Source: JAJRVM01 sp963700515 | GTDB taxonomy: Bacteria > Planctomycetota > Planctomycetia > Pirellulales > Pirellulaceae | Direction: 5' to 3' | DNA: 64,000 bases | Assembly: GCA_963700515.1 (NCBI GenBank) | Contig: CAVOXY010000001.1 | Location: 62,001 to 126,000, forward strand | Shown: positions 49,796 through 59,605 of the stretch, piece after piece | Layout of the letters: each line of letters begins with the position of its first letter | How positions within the stretch are numbered: the stretch's first letter is position 1 | Program-made: the position numbers and the translations under genes | Notes under the pieces: generated by a model | The model's database searches: none | What the model saw: only the letters and a program-made list of their open reading frames with translations | What the model was told of the DNA's origin: nothing

Positions 49796-50071
49796 CGTAA
49801 GTTATTGGTCTGTAGTGGTTTCAGATTCTGAAATGACGGTACGCCACGCCGCTGCGAGGTCTGCTCACCGTACACCTTCTCCCATTGTTTCTCATGCTAG
49901 TCGAGTCCGCAAGCAACCACAGCCGCGGAAGCGGAAAAATGCGCCTCGGCGAGAGCGGACGATGCCAAACGCGGTAAAACGTGTGATCTGCCTATCCTCA
50001 GTCCGCCGATCCCAGTAAGATCCTTCGCTCTGCCATGTTCTGCTCTTTTGCACAATGGCGACGGTGCACGG
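49796..50071. other. intergenic stretch, nothing recognised
   Basis: Divergent gap of about 275 bases. Small frames on both strands are basic-rich and have no resemblance to proteins. Confidence 0.4.
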
Positions 50072-50632
50072 ATGCACAAATTCAACAGCTCGATCGATAT
50101 TGCGGCCCGCATGCTGGTCGTCAGCTCGTTTCTGGTGCTCATGCCTTGCTGGGCGGCCTTCTGGTCTCATGACCGGGGAGAGGAGGGGCAGCCACGCGAC
50201 GTGGCCAAGATCGTGAGCGGTCCAGCTTCGGTGTCGCTGCCGCCAGACGCGCTCTGTGACCCGCAAAGCCACGATAACTCGGTGGGCCACGACAGGGTCG
50301 GTCCGCTGACAGCCGTCCATGTGGAGGGGAGAGAGTCGAACCAGGAATCTGTTACGCCGCCGGTCTCTCTACCGGACCAGGCGATTCTCGGCCTTCAGGA
50401 GCGGTTGGAGAAAATGGGTGCTGGATACATGCTCTTGGAGCGGTATCCGGATCCCCAGGGAGGGGTCGCCAGCTGCTACCATTTCGTTTGTCGCATACCG
50501 ATCCCCGCAAACCCACTCTACCAACGGACTTTTGAGACGGTCGATCGGGACGCGGTGGCAGCGATGCAGCACGTGGTGCGGGAAGTGGAGCTGTGGCAGA
50601 CCAATCACTCGGGGAAAGGGCCAACCCGGTAG
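50072..50632 (+). CDS. conserved planctomycete-type hypothetical secreted protein
   Basis: 186 residues from the ATG at 50072 (a TTG at 50048 is less likely). An N-terminal hydrophobic segment (MLVVSSFLVLMPCWAAFW) may be a signal or anchor. The C-terminal ~80 residues form a compact domain (LQERLEKMGAGYMLLERYP...YHFVCRIPIPANPLYQRTFETVDRDAVAAMQHVVREVELW). It resembles conserved small proteins I associate with planctomycetes. Function unknown. No operon partner. Confidence 0.6.
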   Translation: MHKFNSSIDIAARMLVVSSFLVLMPCWAAFWSHDRGEEGQPRDVAKIVSGPASVSLPPDALCDPQSHDNSVGHDRVGPLTAVHVEGRESNQESVTPPVSLPDQAILGLQERLEKMGAGYMLLERYPDPQGGVASCYHFVCRIPIPANPLYQRTFETVDRDAVAAMQHVVREVELWQTNHSGKGPTR

Positions 50633-50877
50633 GAATTGCTGGCAGGGGAGGGAATATCTCAATCTCCCAGGCACTCGTATCTTTCAATGCGGGAGTGCTT
50701 TAAGATGCGCCGATAGAGGGTTGTCTCACGGCTCTGGGCGGCGATACTTATCACTTGTCCGGGAGCGTTCGCGGGGCATCTCGGCAGCCCCGTGTCGCGG
50801 TGACCCGGGTTGGCAGGAAATTGCTTCCTGCGATTTTGCCATTACAGTGAAGTGGTTGTCTGAGCCGATTTAGCGTC

Positions 50878-52099
50878 ATGCGATTCGTCACAACAGTACC
50901 GGCTGAGCGACTGCGGAGCGTGGCTCTACGTTATCGTCGGGTGACGGAATACCCGTCGAGCGTGGGTCTGCCACGTCACCGAGGGTGGGAATGGGGGCCG
51001 CCCCATCCGCATGGTTTGACAGTCCAGTTGGAGGACCCGGTAGCTCGACGGCAGCGAGTGGAGGCGATATTGTTGGTGACGCGTGAACCGCTCAACAGCC
51101 GAAAGTTGGCCCAGCATGCTCGGCTGGCGGACGGTACTGAGGCTCGAACCGTGGTGCGGCAGCTGAATCGGCTCTACGACCGAGCGGGTCGAGCTTTTCG
51201 GATTGAGGAAGTGGCGGGTGGCTTTCGCCTGCTGACTCGGCGTCAATTTGCGTCCTGGCTGCGGCGGCTGGAGCATGTGCCGTCCGAGGTGCGGCTTTCC
51301 GCACCGGCTATGGAAACGTTGGCCGTGGTAGCCTATCGTCAACCAGTATTGAGGGCTGAGATTGAGGCCATCCGTGGTGTCAACTGCGGTGAAATTCTCC
51401 GTCAGCTGATGGAACGAGACTTGGTCCGCATCGGCGGGCGGAGCGACGAATTAGGTCGACCCTACCTTTACACAACTACCAAACGTTTTCTACAACTGTT
51501 TGGTCTCCAGAGCCTGGACGAGTTGCCTCGCGCCATGGCGTTACGCAATACGGACAGTTACTCGGACCAGACGAACGGATTACTCGGCGCACCTATGTCC
51601 CCCGACGAAGCACCACAGGAGCAGGAGAAATTGGAAGTGACTGTTACATCACCTACCCAATTGCCCGCGGAAGAATTGCTGCAAAAAATGTCCTCTTCGA
51701 ACGCCGTCGTACCTGCGTACAGTTATGACGCCGCCGATGAGGACCTCGAGTTCGACGAGGATGTCGAAGACGACATCGAGGATGATGTCGACGACGAGGA
51801 TGACGACGATGTCGAGGACGTCGAGGACGTTGAGGAGGACGATGACTTCGACGAGTTCGAGGATGACGACGAGGACGATGACGACGACGACGACGACGAG
51901 GATGACGACGACGACGAGTACGACGACTTCGAGGATGAAGAGTGGGAGGAAGTCGAAGACGACGACGAGGATTTGGAGGAGAGTTGGGACGACGACGACG
52001 AGGAATGGGACGACGACGACTTCGACGACGACTGACGATGACGACGACGAAGGAGAATCCGACGACGAGTCCGACGACGAAGAAGACTGGGAAGAATAG
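50878..52099 (+). CDS. scpB: ScpB-like segregation and condensation protein with long acidic tail
   Basis: About 405 residues. Residues 60-230 are a ScpB double winged-helix: VEAILLVTREPLNSRKLAQHARL, AFRIEEVAGGFRLLTRRQFASWLRRL and LSAPAMETLAVVAYRQPVLRAEIEAIRGVNCG. ScpB binds ScpA and SMC in chromosome condensation. After a linker comes a tail of about 125 residues, nearly all Asp/Glu, encoded by GAC/GAG repeats (51720-52099). The first stop is at 52035, but a neighbouring frame continues the same composition (DDDDDEGESDDESDDEEDW) to a stop at 52099, so a base error near 52030 is likely. The long acidic tail is unusual for ScpB. Confidence 0.85.
51725..52090 (+). repeat. GAC/GAG triplet-repeat tract in scpB
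   Basis: A low-complexity stretch dominated by GAC, GAT and GAG triplets that codes for the acidic tail. In-frame slippage would change tail length without breaking the gene; one-base errors would. Confidence 0.85.
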
Positions 52100-52125
52100 A
52101 CTTCCGCTGTGTGGGTGTGCAGCGC

Positions 52126-53400
52126 TCAGTCGGGAATCTGGAAGAGATGTCGGAGGGCGTCGAGCAGACCGTGCGGGGAGCCTTTCTTGGCTTCGTCGCG
52201 GAGGGATTCCAGAGGTGGGTGGAGGAGTTTGTTAACGAGGCGTTCGAAGGATCGTGTGATTTCTTCCCGCATTCGCGGATCGATTTCACCGAGCTTGTTC
52301 ATCAGTCGCTGCAGCTCGTCATTTCTCAGTCCATCGGCTTGTTCGCGGAGCCGTTGGATGGTGGGGGCGGTCACGCGGTGATGCCGTTCGGCCATGAAGC
52401 GGAGCGTTTCTTCTTCCACAATGCGTTGGGCCTTGGGCCATTCTTTCTGCCGTGCCTTGCGGTTTCTTTCACACACGGCTTGCAGATCATCGATGCAGTA
52501 GAGGTAGACGTTGCTGAACTGGGTGATTTCCGGGTCAAAGTCGCGTGGCACGGCCAGGTCGAGCACAAACAGCAGTCGCTCCGATCGTAGCTGCTCAATG
52601 GCCCGAAACCGCTCGGCTGTGACGATCGGCTGGGACGCCCCCGTGGTGCTCACGATCAAGTCGGCCCAGCCGATGCGCTCATCGAGTTGTTCCCAGGAGT
52701 CGACAGTGGCCTGCAGCCGTTGAGCCAGTGCTTCGGCACGGGCTCGGTGGCGGTTGAGGATCACGATATCGTGAGCCCCTTCATCGCGCAAATAGCGTAG
52801 TGTTTCTTCCCCCATCTCGCCGGCACCCAGCAGCAGTATCTTCTTGTGGGTGAAGGTTTCAAAAAACTGTTTGGCGTAATCGGCCACCGCCAGGCTGGGG
52901 ATGCTGACACGCCGCCGGTTGATCTCCGTCTCATTGGCCACGCGTTTGGCCACGCGGTATGCCGTTTCAAACACGTGGTGTGTCACGGGGCCCGTGGTAT
53001 GCTCTTCTTGCGCAGCGGCAAAAGCCTGTTTTACTTGTGAGAGAATTTGTGCTTCGCCCACCACCATGCTGTCGAGACTGGCGGCGACCAGAAACAGGTG
53101 CCGCACGGCTTCCTGGTCCGACAACTGGAACAGATCTTGGGTCAGGCTGGTCGGATCGAGACCATGATAATCGGCCAGAAACAGGATCATTTCCTGGTGG
53201 AGTGGGGAGCCTGCCGGCTCGCGACCGGCCAGGTACAGTTCTACGCGGTTACAGGTGGAAAGTAGCACCGCCTCCGTGTTGGGAAAGCGGTCCTGCAAGC
53301 GGCGCAGCGCATCGACGGTCTGCTGCGGAGTGAATGCCAGACGTTCTCGCACTTCGACGGACGAACTGTGGTGGCTGCATCCGACCAGCTGCAGCTTCAT
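52126..53400 (-). CDS. hemA: glutamyl-tRNA reductase
   Basis: 424 residues, intact. Motifs: VGCSHHSSSVEVRERLAF, the catalytic-Cys segment LLSTCNRVELY, GEAQILSQVKQAF, the NADP-binding ILLLGAGEMGEETLRYL, and DLAVPRDFDPEI. It makes glutamate-1-semialdehyde, the first committed step of haem synthesis. ATG 53400 has GGAGGT 5 nt upstream and shares one base with the ccsA-like stop, so the two are translationally coupled. Confidence 0.95.
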   Translation of the reverse strand: MKLQLVGCSHHSSSVEVRERLAFTPQQTVDALRRLQDRFPNTEAVLLSTCNRVELYLAGREPAGSPLHQEMILFLADYHGLDPTSLTQDLFQLSDQEAVRHLFLVAASLDSMVVGEAQILSQVKQAFAAAQEEHTTGPVTHHVFETAYRVAKRVANETEINRRRVSIPSLAVADYAKQFFETFTHKKILLLGAGEMGEETLRYLRDEGAHDIVILNRHRARAEALAQRLQATVDSWEQLDERIGWADLIVSTTGASQPIVTAERFRAIEQLRSERLLFVLDLAVPRDFDPEITQFSNVYLYCIDDLQAVCERNRKARQKEWPKAQRIVEEETLRFMAERHHRVTAPTIQRLREQADGLRNDELQRLMNKLGEIDPRMREEITRSFERLVNKLLHPPLESLRDEAKKGSPHGLLDALRHLFQIPD

Positions 53401-54323
53401 CACGCACCTCCGGACCCGAGCGAACGCTCGACGCGAAACGCGTGGTCCTGCTGTGGCTTAAGCGTGGGGAGGTCGGAGCTGGGTGACGCGATGCCATGGC
53501 GGCCGGCCAGCACCAGGCTGAGCACCAATCCCAGGAAGACGAAGCTGACCAGCGTGATATAGGCGACTTTGCGTCCTTCGCGGGCCGGCTTGTAGAGGGA
53601 TTCGAAGAGCGTGGCAATGGCCAGCCAGAGGAAGAGGACCGAAGACGAAAGCACGACCGGATCGGTCCAGGAAACCATCCCCATTTGGCTGGAATGGCGG
53701 ATGATGTTCAGCACCAGGCCGGCCAGCAGGCCTAGCGCCAGCAGGCCTGTCGACAACAACAAGCTGCGACGGTTGAAACGCTGTAACCACTCGAGACTCG
53801 GCAACCGAAAACCGGGTCGTGGCAGTAGTTTGTGCTTGAGTCGGTACGACTGCAGCAGATACATCATGCCGGCGGCAAATCCCAGCGCCGCGACCACCGT
53901 GCCCAGCAACAGCATGATGCCGTGGATGATACCCCAGTAGCTAAGTGCCTGCTCGCGGGCGAAGTGGGGCGAGTCGTGCACGGTGTAGGCGGCAGCGATC
54001 AGCAGCAGGATCAGGGGGATCAAGAACAGGCCGACGGTATTCTCCGGTCGCCGTATGGCCAGCCCCAGATAGGTTGCGGCCAGCACCCAGGCCCCCAGCA
54101 AGCACCAGTCGTACCACGACGACAAGGGACTCAAAGCCGCTCCCAGGATCTCGCTCCTGGCCTGCTCCCACAAATAGGCGGTATGAGCGAACAGGCCGGC
54201 GGCGGCGATGGCGATCATCACGATCCAGCGCACGCGGAGACGAAAGAACAGCCGGGAGATTTCCAGTCCCAGCGTTACGCCATAGCTGGCGGCAAAGCAA
54301 GTAATGGTGATGCGTGACAACAT
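53400..54323 (-). CDS. HemX/CcsA-type cytochrome c assembly membrane protein
   Basis: 307 residues with about eight membrane segments. It has the CcsA/CcmC features: the WWD-like loop as LFLWLAIATLFESLYKP in a degenerate form, conserved His in HTAYLWEQA and IIHGIMLLLG, and HDSPHF. HemX genes often lie directly before hemA, as here, and may regulate haem synthesis or handle haem for cytochrome c maturation. The exact role is not resolved by the sequence. Confidence 0.75.
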   Translation of the reverse strand: MLSRITITCFAASYGVTLGLEISRLFFRLRVRWIVMIAIAAAGLFAHTAYLWEQARSEILGAALSPLSSWYDWCLLGAWVLAATYLGLAIRRPENTVGLFLIPLILLLIAAAYTVHDSPHFAREQALSYWGIIHGIMLLLGTVVAALGFAAGMMYLLQSYRLKHKLLPRPGFRLPSLEWLQRFNRRSLLLSTGLLALGLLAGLVLNIIRHSSQMGMVSWTDPVVLSSSVLFLWLAIATLFESLYKPAREGRKVAYITLVSFVFLGLVLSLVLAGRHGIASPSSDLPTLKPQQDHAFRVERSLGSGGA

Positions 54324-54540
54324 GTTTTCAGCTCAAAGTGCAGGCTATAGCGCCCCTGCCAACCGATCCGACGCTGGAAAAGCCCGTGATTGCCCCAGTA
54401 TACACCGGATGTCCATTCCACACCCTTGCCGACGCGAAACGAGCGACAAAAACGCGGCTTCACCGGCTGCATGCACCGCGTGACTCTCAGTTAGTCTACT
54501 TGTGGGGCACGACGTGAGCATTCTAAGTCACGTTCCAGCG

Positions 54541-54616
54541 ACCAACGCTCGGCGGGTTGACCGAACCGAGCGGTAGCTCGTGACCAACCTTCGGTCGGTG
54601 CCTGTTCGAGGCCCTG
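54541..54616 (-). terminator. cluster of GC-rich hairpins after the sigma-54 activator gene
   Basis: Downstream of the stop at 54631 on the minus strand. Three hairpins occur in a row: CGAGGC-AGG-GCCTCG (54610 region), ACCGACC/GGTTGGT (with wobble) and GCTCGG/CCGAGC (54548-54571). There is no T-run, so factor-independent termination is uncertain. It could be a repeat element, since GGTAGCTCGTGACCAACC lies in it. Confidence 0.4.
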
Positions 54617-54630
54617 CCTCGTTGGAGTCT

Positions 54631-55689
54631 TCAAGACTGCCCGTCCAGGTCGTATTCCCTTAATTTCTTGTGGAGCGTGTTGCGGTTGATACCCAGTTTG
54701 GAGGCCGCTTTGGTCTGCACATTGTGGCAGACGCTCATGACCTGAGCGATCAACTCACGTTCCACTCGGCTCACGATTTTCACGTGCAGATTGTCTTCAT
54801 CGGGACCGGCGGCGGAAAGGCCCTGTTGCACAACCTCGTAGGTGAGCGATTCGATATCGGCACCACGAATGCGGCTCCGCGTCTGCTGCCCGCCCAGCAG
54901 AGTGGGTGGCAGGAGTTCGACGGTCAGTTCATCGCCATCGGCCATAACGACCGCGCGTTCCACGTAGTTCTGCAGTTCGCGCACGTTGCCGGGCCAATGA
55001 TAATCCTGCATCGCCTGCATGGCTTCCCGCTGGATGTGTACCACATAGCGATCATTGAATTCGTTGTAGTGATTCAGGAAATAGGCGACCAGCTGCGGAA
55101 TATCTTCGCGTCGCTGGCGCAAGGGAGGAATCTCGATCGGCACGACGTTGAGGCGCCAATAAAGGTCCTCTCGAAAACCCTCTTCCTCGACCATCTCCAT
55201 CAGGTTGCGATTGCTCGCGGCGATGACGCGGACGTCGACCTGGATGGTCTGAGTATCCCCCACCCGTTCAAATTCCCGCTCTTGCAGCACCCGCAGCAGT
55301 TTGACCTGCAGCATGCGGGAGGTGGAGTTGATTTCGTCGAGGAAGATGGAGCCGGTATGCGCGGCTTCAAAACGGCCGGTGCGGTTCTTGATGGCGCCGG
55401 TAAAAGCGCCGTGCACGTGGCCAAACAGTTCGCTCTCCAACAGATTCTCGCTTAACGCTCCACAATTGACGCGGACAAACGGTCCACTCGCCCGGTTGCT
55501 CAACTGGTGTATGGCCGATGCGATCAGTTCCTTGCCCGTGCCGGTTTCGCCTAACAACAGCACGGAGGCGTTGCTGCGCGCGACTCGCCGGGTCAGACGG
55601 TAGGCTTCTTCCATCGCCGGGCTCGATCCAATGATGCCCGGGATCGGTGGTCCCACTTCGTTAATGTGGTTTGCGATGAAACTAGCCAT
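54631..55689 (-). CDS. sigma-54-dependent transcriptional activator without receiver domain
   Basis: 352 residues. The AAA+ core carries GETGTGKE (Walker A), the GAFTGA sigma-54 contact loop, IFLDEIN (Walker B) and REDLYWRLNVVPI with the Arg finger region. A Fis-type HTH ends the chain (TKAASKLGINRNTLHKKLREYDL). Only a 25-residue stretch precedes the core, so there is no N-terminal signal domain, and control must come from elsewhere (a binding partner or expression). It is upstream in the order of the ccsA-like gene but separated by hairpins. Confidence 0.9.
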   Translation of the reverse strand: MASFIANHINEVGPPIPGIIGSSPAMEEAYRLTRRVARSNASVLLLGETGTGKELIASAIHQLSNRASGPFVRVNCGALSENLLESELFGHVHGAFTGAIKNRTGRFEAAHTGSIFLDEINSTSRMLQVKLLRVLQEREFERVGDTQTIQVDVRVIAASNRNLMEMVEEEGFREDLYWRLNVVPIEIPPLRQRREDIPQLVAYFLNHYNEFNDRYVVHIQREAMQAMQDYHWPGNVRELQNYVERAVVMADGDELTVELLPPTLLGGQQTRSRIRGADIESLTYEVVQQGLSAAGPDEDNLHVKIVSRVERELIAQVMSVCHNVQTKAASKLGINRNTLHKKLREYDLDGQS

Positions 55690-55712
55690 AACTCCGTTGT
55701 ACCGCTGCTCAG

Positions 55713-58100
55713 TTAGTGATCCGTCTTCGGAGAATCAGGCGTACGCGTCGGTTCCTCGATGGCGTCCAGAATGGTCGCCAACACCTGCTGAGTATCGCGA
55801 TCAAGGATTTCACTGCTGTTATAGAGGTCGTATTGGCGGAGGAGCTGATCGCGGGTCAGGAGCAGTCCGTGCCGGCCAATGGCCACGCGCAAGGCCTCGG
55901 CCGCCGCCTGCCGAACCGGCACCGGCTGCATCGGCGTACTGGCGATCTCGACCAGCGATCGCTGCGCCAGCGGGGTACCGAGCAAACCGAGCACGCGGAC
56001 CGCCTGGGGCGCCAAGGTTGGAGCGCTCAAGGCCTGCTGCAGTCGTTCATCCAGTTTGAGCAGGTCATAGAATCCGTATTTGAGCGGCTCGGCCGCCAGC
56101 TTGGCCAGCGCATCGAGCGAGACGGCTGCCTCCCGCAGTCGCTCTTCCTCCGACATCTGACGGCGACCAGCCAACTCCATTAGACGTCGCGCATCGTACT
56201 CCACATCTGCTTGTGTCTGCGGGGGCGCGAAGGCGATGGTCAGAGGATCGGTGCGGGCGAACAGCGTAGCCGACTGCTCATTCACGTCGCGAACCATCAA
56301 CCCGACGGGGAGATCCGCCGTCCGCGGATCGCGCCGCAACGTCTGCACAATTTCCCGGTAGCGGGGGTGATCCATCGCGTCGCCAATTAGAATCAGACTG
56401 TAATCGGGACTCTCTTGCGCCTGCAGGATCAAGGAGCGGCCCGTCTGCTGCGTGTCCGCGTCGAATCCCAATACGTTGAAGAAACCCGCCAACGTCTGCG
56501 CTAAGGTCGTGCGTGGATCCCCAATCAGCACGCGGCGCCGACCGCTGCCGGCAGACAGGTAACCGAGTACGTCCGGCAGGTAACTGCAGCCCGGATAGGG
56601 TTGCGACGGATCAATCGACATGATCGCTTGCGCCGCCGCGAACTGCACGCGACGAATCGGACTCACCAGCGACTGGGCCAGCAAACGCGGTTTGCCATCG
56701 CTGCTCTTGAGAAGTTCGCCGTTGGCCGTGGCCCCCAACAGATCAATCGCTGCCACCGCCGCGCCCTGCATGTTCCGCTGCAACGCCAACGTCAGGACAT
56801 CTTCCAATACCGCGGGACTGACGGCCGACACCTCATCAAAAATTGGACCCACTTGCTGCGTCAAAGGACGATCGTAGCCGGTCAGTCGCTTGGCAACTTC
56901 GAGGCTGGTCGCCAGATACATCTGTTGGAAGTCCGTACGAGCGGGATCGATCTGATAACGTGCATGGGCAGCTTGAGCAGCCGCGAGAAACGATGCATCG
57001 TCAGCGGGCATCGTCTGCTGCAGCGGAACCTTTTGTGATTCGTCCCACATCCACACCGTTACCCGGTTGTCCTGGTCGACCACGCCCGGTGCGGTGCCTG
57101 CCAAATATTCGTCCAGACGTCGCGTGAGAAACTGGAGGGCCGCGTCACGTGACGGTACTGCGCCCAGCACCTTGGTGATCATCTGTCGTGCCGCGTCCGA
57201 AACACGCGGATCGACGCCTTTTGGCGCGCCCAATCCAGGTTTCTCAGTCGGCGCAAGCACGTAACTCAACAGATAGGGGATGGCCGATTTTGCATCAAGT
57301 TGTGCCAGCACTTCGATCACTGCCACGCGCAGATCGTCATCCGATGCTCGGAGTGCCGCGATGAGCGGGTCGACGGCGACCTCGCCCAATGCCACCAGCG
57401 CTGCACGCACGGCCTGATGCTCCGACGCTCGACTGGCGTCACTCAACACCGAGATCATGGGGGGTACCGCCACTGGCCCAGCTTTCACCAATTCGACGAG
57501 CGCCATCCGCCGCGTGGCAGCATCCGGGTCGCTGAGACGATCGATCAAGGCGGCCAGTCGTTCCGCGTTGCGGAGCCGATCGCTGGCGGCCTGCAGCACC
57601 GCATCCGCGACAGCTCCCCCTTCCGGTTGCAGGGATTCGGTCGTGGACAAACGTAGAAACAGAGCCGAGCCAAAGCGTGACTGGAGTTTCGCCAAGGTGG
57701 CGGGGTCGGGTTTGAGAGCCAGAAACTGCTTCAGATACTCCTTGGCGAACTCGGCACGATTCAAATTCAACAGAGCCTGGATGTCGTGCATCCATTGTTC
57801 TGGTGAAGTCGGCTGGACCTGCAGAATGGCCCGGACCAGCGGATCGGTCTCGGCTGCTACTTTCTTGTCGAATTCAGCCTTCTCGGTCGCCGCCTTCTCG
57901 GCCGCCGCCTTGTCGCCCTCGGAGCTTTCACCGGCCGCCGGCGGCGGCTCGTCCGGCATCGAGCTGGCACTAGAGGGATCCTGTCCCCAGAGAGGCACAC
58001 AGCAGATAAATACCAGGGCAGCAAACACCCCAGAAAAAGTCGCCACGTGACAAACTACCGGGCAAACGACGAGCGGGGAATGGTTGGATGCAAACTTCAT
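55713..58100 (-). CDS. exported HEAT-repeat protein with receiver-like domain
   Basis: 795 residues. The N-terminal hydrophobic segment (VFAALVFICCVPLWG) is a likely signal or anchor. An Ala/Glu-rich linker follows, then HEAT repeats (DPDAATRRMALVELVKAGPVAVPPMISVLSDA, ...VAVDPLIAALRASDDDLRVAVIEVLAQL). At about residues 540-640 is a domain like a response-regulator receiver (RRRVLIGDPRTTLAQTLAGFFNVLGFDADT...YSLILIGDAMDHPRYREIVQTLRRD), in which the canonical phospho-Asp site is doubtful. HEAT repeats usually bind proteins. Gene context gives no partner. Confidence 0.7.
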   Translation of the reverse strand: MKFASNHSPLVVCPVVCHVATFSGVFAALVFICCVPLWGQDPSSASSMPDEPPPAAGESSEGDKAAAEKAATEKAEFDKKVAAETDPLVRAILQVQPTSPEQWMHDIQALLNLNRAEFAKEYLKQFLALKPDPATLAKLQSRFGSALFLRLSTTESLQPEGGAVADAVLQAASDRLRNAERLAALIDRLSDPDAATRRMALVELVKAGPVAVPPMISVLSDASRASEHQAVRAALVALGEVAVDPLIAALRASDDDLRVAVIEVLAQLDAKSAIPYLLSYVLAPTEKPGLGAPKGVDPRVSDAARQMITKVLGAVPSRDAALQFLTRRLDEYLAGTAPGVVDQDNRVTVWMWDESQKVPLQQTMPADDASFLAAAQAAHARYQIDPARTDFQQMYLATSLEVAKRLTGYDRPLTQQVGPIFDEVSAVSPAVLEDVLTLALQRNMQGAAVAAIDLLGATANGELLKSSDGKPRLLAQSLVSPIRRVQFAAAQAIMSIDPSQPYPGCSYLPDVLGYLSAGSGRRRVLIGDPRTTLAQTLAGFFNVLGFDADTQQTGRSLILQAQESPDYSLILIGDAMDHPRYREIVQTLRRDPRTADLPVGLMVRDVNEQSATLFARTDPLTIAFAPPQTQADVEYDARRLMELAGRRQMSEEERLREAAVSLDALAKLAAEPLKYGFYDLLKLDERLQQALSAPTLAPQAVRVLGLLGTPLAQRSLVEIASTPMQPVPVRQAAAEALRVAIGRHGLLLTRDQLLRQYDLYNSSEILDRDTQQVLATILDAIEEPTRTPDSPKTDH

Positions 58101-58225
58101 GGTTCGTTTCGGGTTCTTGGTTTTACTTCGAGCGCGAAGGGGTTGAAGCTGAGGAAGCTGTGAAAAACGTTCGCCGCCATGACCGCCTCACTCCCGTACT
58201 CCATCACGCCACCATGGGGCCGCTC

Positions 58226-59605
58226 CTAAATCGATAATTTATCTCTCCAGCGACGCACCTGCTCGTCGACCTGGTCCGGTCCGGTCGATCCGTAGCTGAT
58301 AAAGGCCGCCACCGCGTTCGCGGTACCCAACACCTGATACACCGATTGATCCAGTTCGGGATCCAATTGCTGGAATTCGGAGAGCGGTAAATCGGCCAAG
58401 CGAACATCTTGCTGCATGGCCCGCGAGACCAATTGTCCCACGCAGTGGTGAGCCCGTCGCTGAGCCATTCCGCGACGAATCAGGAATTCCATGAGCGTCG
58501 TAGCGTCCAGATAACCTTCCTCCAGCCGCGACTCGATCGCCTCGCGGTTCAACTGGGCACCGGCCACCAGCGGTTCTGCCAGCTCCAGGCAAGCCTGGAC
58601 CGTGTCAAAGCCATCGAACAGCGGAGGCTTGTCTTCCTGCAAGTCACGGTTGTATGCCAACGGTAACCCTTTGACCAGCACGAGCAGTGTCTGCAGGTTG
58701 CCCATCACCCGCGCCGCTTTGCCACGCGTCAGCTCCAAGATGTCCGGATTGACTTTCTGCGGCATGATGGACGATCCGGTGCAGAACTGCTGCGGCAACT
58801 TGAGGAAGCGAAATTCCGCTGTCGACCATAGTATCCACTCTTCCGCCCAGGTGCTCAAATGCGCGGCGATGACTGCCAGCACAAAGAGCGGTTCGAGGAC
58901 AAAATCGCGGTCGCTCGAAGCGTCGAGGCTGTTGGCCATCACGGTTTCGAACCCGAGTCGCCGAGCCACGTTATGGCGGTCAATCGCCAGGGAACTTCCG
59001 GCTAAAGCGGCACTTCCGAGCGTACAGCTGTTCACGCGACGACGGCAGTCGGAAAACCGCTGCCGATCCCGCTCAAACTTCTCGCAATAGGCCAGCCAGT
59101 AATGGGGAGCCAGCACCGGCTGGGCGCGCTGCATGTGAGTATAGCCTGGCAGAATCACGTCCCGGTCTTGATCGCAGCGCAGAACAAAGGCCCGCTGCAA
59201 GGCCAACAGTCGTTGATCCACGCGATCGATCGCCTCGCGTACCCAGAGCCGCGTGGCGGTGCTGACCTGATCGTTGCGGCTGCGGCCGGTGTGGAGCTTA
59301 CGCCCTACATCCCCCAGTCGGTCGATCAAGGCCTGCTCGATATGCATGTGAATGTCTTCCAATTCGACGCGCAGCGGAAACGTCCCCTGCCGAATCTCGG
59401 TCCCAATGGCTTCCAGGCCCGCTTCCAGCTGCTGGCATTCGGCCGCCGTGATCAGGCCCACGTCGGCCAACATCTGCGCGTGCGCCAGCGAGCCGGCGAT
59501 ATCGTGTGCGTACAAACGCCGATCGAAGCTTATGCTCTCGGTAAACGTGTCAACACGCTGGTCAGTCGACGTGGCAAAAACGCCGGATCGAGATGGACTC
59601 GTCAC
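58226..59605 (-). CDS. argH: argininosuccinate lyase
   Basis: About 459 residues, normal length. Motifs: RLYAHDIAGSLAHAQML, the THMQ/H region PGYTHMQRAQPVL, and the signature GSSIMPQKVNPDILELTRGKAARV with the catalytic Ser loop. GRSRNDQVSTATR binds substrate. It makes arginine and fumarate from argininosuccinate. The start is a GTG at 59605 (VTSPSRSGVFATSTD), chosen because ArgH proteins begin with this segment; upstream frame sequence is not conserved. carB lies on the other strand, 550 bp away. Confidence 0.93.
   Translation of the reverse strand: MTSPSRSGVFATSTDQRVDTFTESISFDRRLYAHDIAGSLAHAQMLADVGLITAAECQQLEAGLEAIGTEIRQGTFPLRVELEDIHMHIEQALIDRLGDVGRKLHTGRSRNDQVSTATRLWVREAIDRVDQRLLALQRAFVLRCDQDRDVILPGYTHMQRAQPVLAPHYWLAYCEKFERDRQRFSDCRRRVNSCTLGSAALAGSSLAIDRHNVARRLGFETVMANSLDASSDRDFVLEPLFVLAVIAAHLSTWAEEWILWSTAEFRFLKLPQQFCTGSSIMPQKVNPDILELTRGKAARVMGNLQTLLVLVKGLPLAYNRDLQEDKPPLFDGFDTVQACLELAEPLVAGAQLNREAIESRLEEGYLDATTLMEFLIRRGMAQRRAHHCVGQLVSRAMQQDVRLADLPLSEFQQLDPELDQSVYQVLGTANAVAAFISYGSTGPDQVDEQVRRWRDKLSI

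Noticed and set aside
51723..52289. 188-codon Ser-rich minus-strand frame
   Set aside because: It is the reverse complement of the GAC/GAG tract of scpB, which reads as poly-Ser; an artefact of the triplet repeat.
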